A stretch of 12,431 nt of DNA from Thermoleophilia bacterium (GTDB lineage: Bacteria > Actinomycetota > Thermoleophilia > Gaiellales > Gaiellaceae). A model generated the notes under the pieces. That model searched no databases. It was not told the DNA's origin and saw only the letters and a list, made by a program, of their open reading frames with translations. The position numbers and the translations under genes are program-made. Within the stretch, counting starts at the first letter, position 1. Every line of letters starts with the position of its first letter. The DNA is taken from NCBI GenBank assembly GCA_014534415.1, contig JACVRM010000049.1, positions 1 to 12,431 on the forward strand. Reading direction: 5' to 3'. This document shows, in pieces, positions 6,637-11,481 of the stretch.

Positions 6637-6918
6637 TCATGCAGGCGGGACCCGGAAGAACGTGTCCTCGGAATCCGGTGCGTTCGCGAGCACCTCCGCC
6701 ACGGAGAGCGAACCTCGCGGCTCGTCGTCCGACCAGACGTTCACGAGGTCGAGCGGGTGCGCGGTCGGCTCGACCCCGGACAGATCGAGCTCGCCGACCT
6801 TGCCGACCGCCTCCAGGATCGCGTCCAGCTGGCCGCCGAACCGCGCGAGCTCGTCCTCTGACAGTTCCAGCCGCGCAAGCCGCGCGACGTGCCGAACCTC
6901 TTCTCGCGAGATCGCCAT
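6637..6918 (-). CDS. gatC: Aspartyl/glutamyl-tRNA amidotransferase subunit C
   Basis: 93 residues from ATG 6918. The start is set by GAGAGG at 6928-6933, nine bases upstream, and by the family N-terminus (MAISREEVRHVARLARLEL). GatC is the small belt subunit that stabilises the GatA-GatB interface. The three-helix start with LSEDELARFGGQLDAIL, the VEPTAHPL segment and the C-terminal signature VLANAPDSEDTFFRVPPA are all typical, and length is normal. It is the first gene of the gat cluster and is separated from the upstream cold-shock gene by a strong terminator hairpin. Its promoter should therefore lie in the roughly 30 bases after that hairpin or in read-through from folD/csp. I could not identify a clear -10/-35 pair there. 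Confidence 0.94.
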   Translation of the reverse strand: MAISREEVRHVARLARLELSEDELARFGGQLDAILEAVGKVGELDLSGVEPTAHPLDLVNVWSDDEPRGSLSVAEVLANAPDSEDTFFRVPPA

Positions 6919-6950
6919 CGTCCAGATCCTCTCAAACGTCTCCGAAAACG

Positions 6951-6976
6951 CGACGGGCCCCATTCGGGGCCCGCCG
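6951..6976 (-). terminator. Intrinsic terminator of the cold-shock gene
   Basis: CGGGCCCC (6954-6961) and GGGGCCCG (6966-6973) form a perfect 8-bp stem with a 4-base loop; the stem extends by two further pairs beyond one mismatch. On the minus strand it is followed by TCGCGTTTTC, giving a short U-run. It starts about 20 bases after the cold-shock stop codon, and ends that transcript before gatC. Confidence 0.8.
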
Positions 6977-6996
6977 GCGGAACAGCTGTCCCCGAA

Positions 6997-7197
6997 CTAC
7001 ACGGGCTGGACGTTCGAGGCCTGAAGCCCCTTGTCGCCTTGCACGACCTCGAACTCCACGCGCTGACCCTCGGTCAGCGACCGGTATCCCTCGGACTGGA
7101 TCGCGCTGTGGTGGACGAAGACGTCGTCGCCGCCCTCCCGCGTGATGAAGCCGTAGCCCTTCTCGTTCGAGAACCACTTCACGGTGCCCTGAGCCAA
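6997..7197 (-). CDS. Cold-shock domain protein (CspA family)
   Basis: 66 residues, a single cold-shock OB-fold. The opening AQGTVKWFSNEKGYGFI carries RNP1 (KGYGFI) and DDVFVHHSAI carries RNP2 (VFVHH); it ends GDKGLQASNVQPV. These small cytoplasmic proteins bind single-stranded RNA and DNA and act as RNA chaperones. The start is a TTG at 7197: a strong GGAGG (7206-7210) lies eight bases upstream, the protein then begins exactly where the family does, and there is no ATG or GTG at that point. Reading the open frame further upstream only adds sequence overlapping folD that is unlike any cold-shock protein. It is the second gene of the minus-strand run, 83 bases after folD, with its own terminator, so it is probably expressed separately. 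Confidence 0.95.
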   Translation of the reverse strand: MAQGTVKWFSNEKGYGFITREGGDDVFVHHSAIQSEGYRSLTEGQRVEFEVVQGDKGLQASNVQPV

Positions 7198-7205
7198 CTT
7201 TTGTT

Positions 7206-7210
7206 CCTCC
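7206..7210 (-). promoter_or_regulatory. Ribosome binding site that fixes the TTG start of the cold-shock gene
   Basis: GGAGG on the minus strand, eight bases before TTG 7197. It is the strongest Shine-Dalgarno in the window and supports the rare TTG start. Confidence 0.8.
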
Positions 7211-7270
7211 TTGCTGCACAAACAACGACGGCCCGGGCACCGAGCCGCCGACTTACGATCAAGCGGCGGC

Positions 7271-7300
7271 AGGATAGCCGTCACCCGCCCGGATACGCAA
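7271..7300 (-). promoter_or_regulatory. Candidate promoter of the cold-shock gene
   Basis: On the minus strand TTGCGT (7295-7300) and TATCCT (7271-7276) are separated by 18 bases, within and just after the 3' end of folD. Use of this promoter would give a 5' leader of about 65 bases, in keeping with the leaders of cold-shock genes. The call rests on the box match only. Confidence 0.35.
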
Positions 7301-8132
7301 GCAAGCCGCGGCGGTAACGCGCGGCGCGCACGGCGTTCTGGAGGAGCAGAGCGATCGTCATTGGACCGACCCCGCCCGGCACCGGCGTCATCAAAGCGGC
7401 GCGCTCCGAGACTGCCGGATCGACATCGCCGCGCAGGCCGTCCGGCGTCCGGTTCATCCCGACGTCGACGACCACTGCGCCGTCCCGGACGTCCTCGCGC
7501 GCCACGAGGCCGGCGCGACCGGCGGCGACGACGAGCACGTCCGCCTCGCGGGTCCGCGCGCCGAGCTCCACCGTCCGCGAGTGGCACACGGTGACCGTCG
7601 CGTTCGCCGCGAGCAGAAGCAGCGCGACCGGCTTGCCGACGATGTCGCTCCGGCCGACCACGACGGCGCGCGCGCCCTCGAGTGGCACGCGGTACTCGCC
7701 GAGCAGCGCCATGACCCCGAGCGGCGTGGCGCCCACGTGCCCCGCCCGGCCGAGGTAGAGCTGCCCCGCGTTAACGGGATGCAGCCCGTCGACGTCCTTG
7801 ACGGGCTCGACGGCCCGGATCACGACCGCCTCGTCGATCTGCGGGGGAAGCGGGAGCTGGACGAGCAGGCCGTCCACCGCGTCGTCGTGGTTCAGCTCGT
7901 CGACGAACCTCAGCAGCTCCTGCTGCGAGGTCTCCGCAGGGAGGCGGTGGTCGCGCGCCTCGATTCCGACCTCGCGCGAGGCCTCATGCTTGCGACGAAT
8001 GTAGAGGTCCGATGCCGGATCGTCGCCGACGAGCACCGTGGCGAGTCCCACGCGGCCGAGCGCGGCGACGTCCGCAGCGACCTCCCCGCGGATGCGCTCA
8101 GCGAGCGCACGGCCGTCCATCAGCGTCGCCAC
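7281..8132 (-). CDS. folD: Bifunctional methylenetetrahydrofolate dehydrogenase / methenyltetrahydrofolate cyclohydrolase
   Basis: 283 residues from GTG 8132, with an in-frame ATG at 8120 as a shorter alternative. FolD interconverts 5,10-methylene-, 5,10-methenyl- and 10-formyl-tetrahydrofolate with NADP in the cytosol. Catalytic Tyr44 and Lys48 appear in SDLYIRRKHEAS, Gln92 in LLVQLPLP, and Asp115 in PVKDVDGLHPVN. VVVGRSDIVGKPVALLL is the NADP-binding loop, and TPVPGGVGPMTIALLLQNA is the C-terminal family signature. The usual Cys of the PCTP motif is replaced: GATPLGV is seen. The length is normal. There is no Shine-Dalgarno before the GTG; a TAACGT box lies nine bases upstream, so the mRNA probably has a leader of only one to three bases. 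It is divergent from the diiron gene at 8161, and leads the minus-strand run into csp and gatCAB. Confidence 0.96.
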   Translation of the reverse strand: MATLMDGRALAERIRGEVAADVAALGRVGLATVLVGDDPASDLYIRRKHEASREVGIEARDHRLPAETSQQELLRFVDELNHDDAVDGLLVQLPLPPQIDEAVVIRAVEPVKDVDGLHPVNAGQLYLGRAGHVGATPLGVMALLGEYRVPLEGARAVVVGRSDIVGKPVALLLLAANATVTVCHSRTVELGARTREADVLVVAAGRAGLVAREDVRDGAVVVDVGMNRTPDGLRGDVDPAVSERAALMTPVPGGVGPMTIALLLQNAVRAARYRRGLLAYPGG

Positions 8133-8141
8133 GGGCGCGAA

Positions 8142-8147
8142 ACGTTA
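8142..8147 (-). promoter_or_regulatory. -10 box (TAACGT) of folD
   Basis: TAACGT on the minus strand lies nine bases before the folD GTG. It overlaps the -10 box of the divergent gene by the two bases TA at 8146-8147. No Shine-Dalgarno is present between box and start. Confidence 0.45.
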
Positions 8148-8151
8148 GCCT
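8146..8151 (+). promoter_or_regulatory. -10 box (TAGCCT) of the diiron protein gene
   Basis: TAGCCT is followed by nine bases and ATG 8161, the same spacing as the divergent folD box with which it shares TA. Initiation six or seven bases after the box would give a leader of about three bases. Confidence 0.45.
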
Positions 8152-8160
8152 CTGCGGGCG

Positions 8161-8982
8161 ATGGCGACCGAGCAACTGACGGAGCAGGGGCCGGACGCGA
8201 GCGACGATCGGGGCGACCTCGCAGGCGTGCTGCGCTACTACGAGCTCGCGAAGCGCGCCGAGTGGCAGGTACGCGATCTGCCGTGGGGCGAGGTGCCCCC
8301 GATTCCGGAGTACTCCGGCTCGCCGGAGAAGATCGCGCGCCGGCGCGACATGTGGCGCTCGGTCGTCACGCAACAGCTTCAGGCGGACGAGCTGGCGGTC
8401 GAGATGGCCGCGCAGCTGTTCTCGCTGGCGCCAGACCGTGAGGCGAAGCTCTACTACACGACGATGGTGCAGGACGAGGCGCGCCACACCGAGGCGTGGC
8501 TCAAGCTGACGGACGAGGTGGGCGGGCGCGGAGAGCGCGACCCGTACCTCGATCGGCTCGTGGAGATGACGCTCGGCGCGGACACGCTCGAGGAGAAGGT
8601 CTTCGGCATCCAGGTGTTCTACGAGCGGCTCATCATCCCCCGTTTTCGGATGATCGCGCGCGCGTCGCAGGGCACCGTACTCGAGGACCTCTGCAACCGG
8701 CTCACCGTCGACGACGGCATCCACCACCGCTCGGGCGTCGCCTACGAGCGCGTGCTGCTCCAAGGGGCGAGCAGGAAGACGAAGCAGAAGCTCGTCGAGG
8801 CCGGAAACCGGCTGCTGCCGGTCTTCGTGCAGCACGCCCTGTGGCGCCCCAAGGCACGCGAGGTGATCGGGAGGCTGATGCGCGAGACCGACATGCGCAT
8901 GCTCAAGGAAGACATCGAGCACGGCGTCCGTCTTGCGAAGTCGTTCGGCCTCGACGTGAGCGAGATTCGCATTCCCGTTTGA
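8161..8982 (+). CDS. Ferritin-like diiron-carboxylate protein (R2/R2lox-like fold), function unknown
   Basis: 273 residues from ATG 8161. The helical protein carries a full four-helix diiron ligand set: Glu77 (QADELAVE), Glu106 and His109 (DEARHTEAW), Glu155 (VFYERLI), and Asp185 with His188 (VDDGIHHRSG). The spacings E77-E106 (29), E106-x-x-H109, E155-D185 (30) and D185-x-x-H188 match ribonucleotide-reductase R2 and R2-like oxidases. The fourth-helix Glu is replaced by Asp. The position equivalent to the R2 radical tyrosine, four residues after the first His, is Trp113, so a normal R2 role is unlikely and no R1 gene is adjacent. The N-terminus (RYYELAKRAEWQVRDLPWGEVPPIPEY) resembles the amphipathic lead-in of such oxidases. 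No signal peptide is seen. A cytoplasmic oxidase, N-oxygenase or desaturase is likely, with substrate unknown. A large hairpin follows the stop. Confidence 0.78.
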   Translation: MATEQLTEQGPDASDDRGDLAGVLRYYELAKRAEWQVRDLPWGEVPPIPEYSGSPEKIARRRDMWRSVVTQQLQADELAVEMAAQLFSLAPDREAKLYYTTMVQDEARHTEAWLKLTDEVGGRGERDPYLDRLVEMTLGADTLEEKVFGIQVFYERLIIPRFRMIARASQGTVLEDLCNRLTVDDGIHHRSGVAYERVLLQGASRKTKQKLVEAGNRLLPVFVQHALWRPKAREVIGRLMRETDMRMLKEDIEHGVRLAKSFGLDVSEIRIPV

Positions 8983-8983
8983 C

Positions 8984-9036
8984 CCGCGCGGAAGTCCGGC
9001 GCCCGCTCTGCGGGCGTCATGACGACTTCCCCGCGG
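8984..9036 (+). terminator. Compound hairpin after the diiron gene, probable terminator
   Basis: Two bases after the stop codon, the arms 8984-8996 and 9024-9036 pair in 12 of 13 positions (around GGAAGTC/GACTTCC). Nested inside, 9000-9006 and 9010-9016 (CGCCCGC/GCGGGCG) form a 7-bp stem with a three-base loop. There is no T-run, as is common for high-GC terminators. A structured RNA role is an alternative. Confidence 0.6.
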
Positions 9037-9075
9037 CCACCGGATATCAGACGCGGCTTCGCGCGGTATGGCTGC

Positions 9076-9092
9076 GGCCGGCGTAGCCGGCC
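9076..9092. repeat. GC-rich perfect hairpin upstream of the HMG-CoA reductase gene
   Basis: GGCCGGC (9076-9082) and GCCGGCC (9086-9092) pair perfectly around GTA. More GCCGGC half-sites follow at 9095-9100 and 9116-9121. It could belong to termination of the upstream gene or be an upstream regulatory element. Confidence 0.45.
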
Positions 9093-9125
9093 TCCGCCGG
9101 CATTCATGCGCGGCCGCCGGCTCAA

Positions 9126-9131
9126 TAAGCT
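9126..9131 (+). promoter_or_regulatory. -10 box (TAAGCT) of a probable leaderless promoter for HMG-CoA reductase
   Basis: TAAGCT is followed by six bases (CTCGGC) and the GTG at 9138, the same geometry as the boxes at 987-992 and 1002-1007. No Shine-Dalgarno precedes the start. Confidence 0.5.
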
Positions 9132-9137
9132 CTCGGC

Positions 9138-10355
9138 GTGGAGCTTCGGCGCTGGCCCCGGCAGAACGACCCCCACTCGATCCGCGCACGGCAGGAGGCG
9201 CTCGCCGGCCTCACGGACGGGCCGGTCTTCGCGCACGAGCTCGAGCCGTTCGCGAGGGCCACCGAGGCACTGACGGGCGTCTCGGTCGTGCCGACGGCCG
9301 TGGTCGGGCCGATCGACGTCGAGCTCGGCGACTACGAGCTCATGGAGCCGGACGGCGTGATCATCGAGCGCGGGCGATCGCGGGACGGCGTCTTCGTCCC
9401 GCTCGCGAACACGGAGGGCGGGCTCGCCGTCTCGCTCTACCGGGGGGCGCGGGCCGTCGGCGAGTCCGGCGGATTCCGGACGCACGTGCTGCGGGACCGC
9501 ATGACGCGGGCGTCGGCGTTCCTGTTCGCCGACGCAGGTGAGGCGGTCGAGTTCGCCCGCTGGATCGAAGGCGAGCTGGTCGCAATGCGCGAGTGGCTCG
9601 CGTCGACGCCGGTCGAGGGACTCTCCAGCTTTGCGAAGCTCCGCGAGCTGGAGACGCACGTCGTCGGGCCTGTGTGCCACGTGATGTACGCGTACACCAC
9701 TGGGGACGCGGTCGGCCTGAACATGGCGACGCGCAACTCGTTTGCGCTGAACGAGGCGTACGTCCGCGAACGCTCGCCGGTGCGGCCGCGCCGGTCGGTG
9801 CTCGAGGGCAACATGGGCGGCGACAAGAAGATCTCGTACCGCTACTTCGAGCGCGGCGGCCACGGCAAGACGGTTATCGCCGAGTGCACGCTGACCGAGG
9901 AGGCGGTTCGGCGCGTGCTGCGCACGTCGGTCGACGACCTGCTCGACCTCGCGTTCGTCGGAACGCACGGCGCCGTCGCCTCGGGCATGCAGTCGGTCGC
10001 GTTCACCCCGGCGACGGCGATTGCGGCGATGTTCATCGCGACGGGCCAGGACGTCGGCATGGTGGGGACCAGCTCGATGGCGCACGGCACCGCGTACCGC
10101 GTCGAGGGTGGGCTGCACGTCTCGCTGCGACTGTCCAGCCTGGAGGTCGCGACGGTCGGCGGCGGCACGGGGTTCCCGTATGCCCAGGCGTGGCTGCGCC
10201 TGATGGGCTGCGCGGGCGCGGGGAAGGTCTACCGGCTCGCACAGATCGTGGCGGCGGCCACGCTCTCGCTCGAGATCTCCGCCTCAGCGGCGATGGCCAC
10301 GGCCGGCTCGGAGAACTTCTTCCGCGCCCACTTCCAGCTCGGCGGGCTCCGCTGA
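9138..10355 (+). CDS. Diverged hydroxymethylglutaryl-CoA reductase (class I-like)
   Basis: 405 residues from GTG 9138, about the size of a class I catalytic domain, with no membrane anchor. The enzyme reduces HMG-CoA to mevalonate with two NAD(P)H. Catalytic residues appear in order: Glu93 in PLANTEGGLAVSLYRGARAV, Lys230/Lys231 in GNMGGDKK, Asp305 in FIATGQD, and His398 in FFRAHFQLG. GDAVGLNM (189-196), GGHGKTVIAEC and SLEVATVGGGTGFPYAQ match the dinucleotide and substrate regions. TEG at the Glu and GDKK favour class I over class II. Divergent points are an 18-residue insert between GPIDVELGDY and VFVPLA, and VGMVGTSSMAHG where family members usually have a QNVESS-like run. The start follows a TAAGCT box by six bases. 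No mevalonate kinase, HMG-CoA synthase or decarboxylase gene is nearby. Identity as HMGR is strong; the physiological substrate is less certain. Confidence 0.88.
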   Translation: MELRRWPRQNDPHSIRARQEALAGLTDGPVFAHELEPFARATEALTGVSVVPTAVVGPIDVELGDYELMEPDGVIIERGRSRDGVFVPLANTEGGLAVSLYRGARAVGESGGFRTHVLRDRMTRASAFLFADAGEAVEFARWIEGELVAMREWLASTPVEGLSSFAKLRELETHVVGPVCHVMYAYTTGDAVGLNMATRNSFALNEAYVRERSPVRPRRSVLEGNMGGDKKISYRYFERGGHGKTVIAECTLTEEAVRRVLRTSVDDLLDLAFVGTHGAVASGMQSVAFTPATAIAAMFIATGQDVGMVGTSSMAHGTAYRVEGGLHVSLRLSSLEVATVGGGTGFPYAQAWLRLMGCAGAGKVYRLAQIVAAATLSLEISASAAMATAGSENFFRAHFQLGGLR

Positions 10356-10461
10356 CGTCGTCGTCCGGACATGTCTCGCGCGGACGGTGGGCCGCCGGCG
10401 CCCCTAGCCTCCTCCCCGCTGCGAGCGTATCCGGGTGGGGCGCACGGGTGGGCAACGCCGC

Positions 10462-10479
10462 CGTCACGGAAGCGTGACG
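10462..10479 (+). promoter_or_regulatory. Hairpin enclosing the thioesterase start codon
   Basis: CGTCACG (10462-10468) and CGTGACG (10473-10479) pair perfectly over 7 bp around the loop GAAG. The chosen GTG start (10474-10476) lies in the 3' arm and the only Shine-Dalgarno-like bases (GGA, 10468-10470) lie at the loop. In RNA this would hide the start; as DNA it is a perfect inverted repeat that could bind a dimeric regulator. Confidence 0.4.
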
Positions 10480-10947
10480 CCGCGTATCCCGCCGCACCAC
10501 GACCCGGCCTGCTGGGGATGCGGCGACGCGCCGGGCGGCATCCAGCTTCGACGACCGACCGAAGAGGGGGCGATGCGCTACGAGGCGCGCTTCCGCTTCG
10601 ACGAGCGGCATCAGGCGGGTCCCGGGCTCGTGCACGGCGGGCTCGTCGGAGCCGCCCTGGACGAGGCGTGCGGACTCCTCGCCACCTGGTTCCGCTTCCC
10701 CGCTGTCACGGCCCGCATCTTCGTCCGCTACCTCAGACCCGTCGCGATCAACCGCGAGCTCACCGTGCGGAGCGAGATCGACGGCACGAGCGGCCGGCGC
10801 ATCCACGTCCGCGCCGAGCTGGCCGACGGCGGCGAGGTGCTGGCCAACGCGCGCGCCGCCTTCGTCCACGTGCCGCTCGAACACTTCCTCGCAACACCCG
10901 AGGGCCGCGCGGCGGGCGACGCGTGGCGCCGCCGGCTCGGTTTCTAA
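10474..10947 (+). CDS. PaaI/YBR-type hotdog thioesterase
   Basis: 157 residues from GTG 10474. The protein is a single hotdog fold. PACWGCGDAPGGIQLR is the typical N-terminal CxxCG...P.G lead-in of this branch. GPGLVHGGLVGAALDEACG contains the HGG-x5-DE active-site signature of PaaI-like acyl-CoA thioesterases, and VFVRYLRPVAINRELTV is the characteristic R-Y-x-x-P strand. Such cytosolic enzymes hydrolyse acyl- or aryl-CoA thioesters; the substrate is not readable here. An in-frame GTG at 10435 would add 13 Arg/Gly-rich residues with no Shine-Dalgarno, so the internal start is preferred, although its own Shine-Dalgarno (GGA, 3 bases away) is poor and in a hairpin. A TAGCCT box at 10405-10410 is a candidate -10. 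The gene is 118 bases after HMG-CoA reductase, on the same strand, and is ended by a strong hairpin. Confidence 0.88.
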   Translation: MTPRIPPHHDPACWGCGDAPGGIQLRRPTEEGAMRYEARFRFDERHQAGPGLVHGGLVGAALDEACGLLATWFRFPAVTARIFVRYLRPVAINRELTVRSEIDGTSGRRIHVRAELADGGEVLANARAAFVHVPLEHFLATPEGRAAGDAWRRRLGF

Positions 10948-10952
10948 GGACG

Positions 10953-10982
10953 GGACAGGCGCGCCGGGCGACGCGCCTGTCC
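10953..10982. terminator. Bidirectional terminator hairpin between convergent genes
   Basis: GGACAGGCGCG (10953-10963) and CGCGCCTGTCC (10972-10982) form a perfect 11-bp stem with an 8-base loop. It starts five bases after the thioesterase stop and lies 15 bases from the stop of the convergent minus-strand gene, so it can serve both. No T-run follows. Confidence 0.75.
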
Positions 10983-10997
10983 GGACTTGCGGACTGT

Positions 10998-11330
10998 TTA
11001 GAGGAGCGGCGAGCGGCGCCGCCGTACGACCACGATCGAGGCGACACCGAGCACGAGCACAGTCGCCGCGACGAGTCTGGCGAGGCCGCCGTCATCGTCG
11101 GAGACCGTCGCCCTGGACGGAGTCGAGGTTCCCTCGCCGAGCTGCGCAACGTGCCCACCGGCGCCCTCGCCGAGCTGGACGACCTGGCCGCCGGCACCCT
11201 CGCCGAGCTGCGGGGCGAGACCGGCGCCGCCGCCGTCCGAGCGGACGTGCGCCGCCGCCGGCCCCACCAGCACGAGCGCCGTGATGACCGATACGAGGAG
11301 GAGAAGGAGGTTGCGAGACGGGTGCTTCAT
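10998..11330 (-). CDS. Small exported, membrane-anchored protein with an 11-residue repeat (QLGEGAGGxVx)
   Basis: 110 residues from ATG 11330; AAAGGA at 11339-11344 is well placed upstream. I do not recognise a family. The order is: a signal peptide, residues 1-27 (basic start, long Leu/Val core, VGPAAA before His28); a Gly-rich stretch 33-39; an 11-residue repeat beginning at Gln41, Gln52 and Gln63 (two full units QLGEGAGGQVV and QLGEGAGGHVA plus QLGEG); a Ser/Thr/Asp linker 68-80; a transmembrane helix at about 83-102; and an RRRR stop-transfer tail. The topology is that of a cell-wall-anchored surface protein, with the body outside, but no LPxTG-type sorting motif is present, so the C-terminal helix probably stays in the membrane. 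The divergent neighbour is also exported. Gene reality is supported by Shine-Dalgarno, signal peptide and a coherent C-terminus. Confidence 0.7.
   Translation of the reverse strand: MKHPSRNLLLLLVSVITALVLVGPAAAHVRSDGGGAGLAPQLGEGAGGQVVQLGEGAGGHVAQLGEGTSTPSRATVSDDDGGLARLVAATVLVLGVASIVVVRRRRSPLL
11131..11210 (-). repeat. 33-base tandem coding repeat
   Basis: CCCTCGCCGAGCTG (plus-strand sense) recurs at 11131, 11164 and 11197, a strict 33-base period. Units one and two agree at about 26 of 33 bases. It encodes the QLGEG-containing 11-residue repeat of the minus-strand surface protein. Confidence 0.75.
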
Positions 11331-11481
11331 TTGGCGATTCCTTTCGCGCCTTTCCCCACCGGACGCGCGGCTCGGCCGGTTTCTTCCACGTTCCCTTGAA
11401 GTGGGGATTGGCTCGGGGCGCGTCCGTTCGATGTTGAGAGCGGACGACGGCTCTGCGGCCGCTCGAAGTCCTCCGAAGATC
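11331..11481. other. Divergent intergenic region between two exported-protein genes
   Basis: About 150 bases hold the leaders and promoters of both genes. AAAGGA (11339-11344, minus) is the ribosome binding site of the repeat protein. I see no unambiguous promoter box pair or known riboswitch. In-frame alternative starts for the plus-strand gene lie inside it, at ATG 11431 and GTG 11401. Confidence 0.4.

Noticed and set aside
6637..6963. Upstream ATG at 6963 as the gatC start
   Set aside because: It lies inside the cold-shock terminator hairpin and would add 15 residues not seen in GatC; ATG 6918 has a well-spaced GAGAGG.
6997..7587. Long N-terminal extension of the cold-shock protein
   Set aside because: The extension overlaps folD in another frame and is Arg-rich with no cold-shock similarity; the domain starts exactly at TTG 7197.
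8098..9189. Open frame of 363 codons on the minus strand opposite the diiron gene
   Set aside because: The plus frame has the diiron ligand set with correct spacing; this frame has no recognisable motif.
8742..10118. Open frame of 458 codons on the minus strand opposite HMG-CoA reductase
   Set aside because: It is antisense to conserved catalytic motifs, with an Arg/Asp/His-rich composition typical of high-GC shadow frames and no recognisable fold.
10998..11330. Sortase-anchored surface protein
   Set aside because: The topology fits, but there is no LPxTG-like motif before the C-terminal helix.
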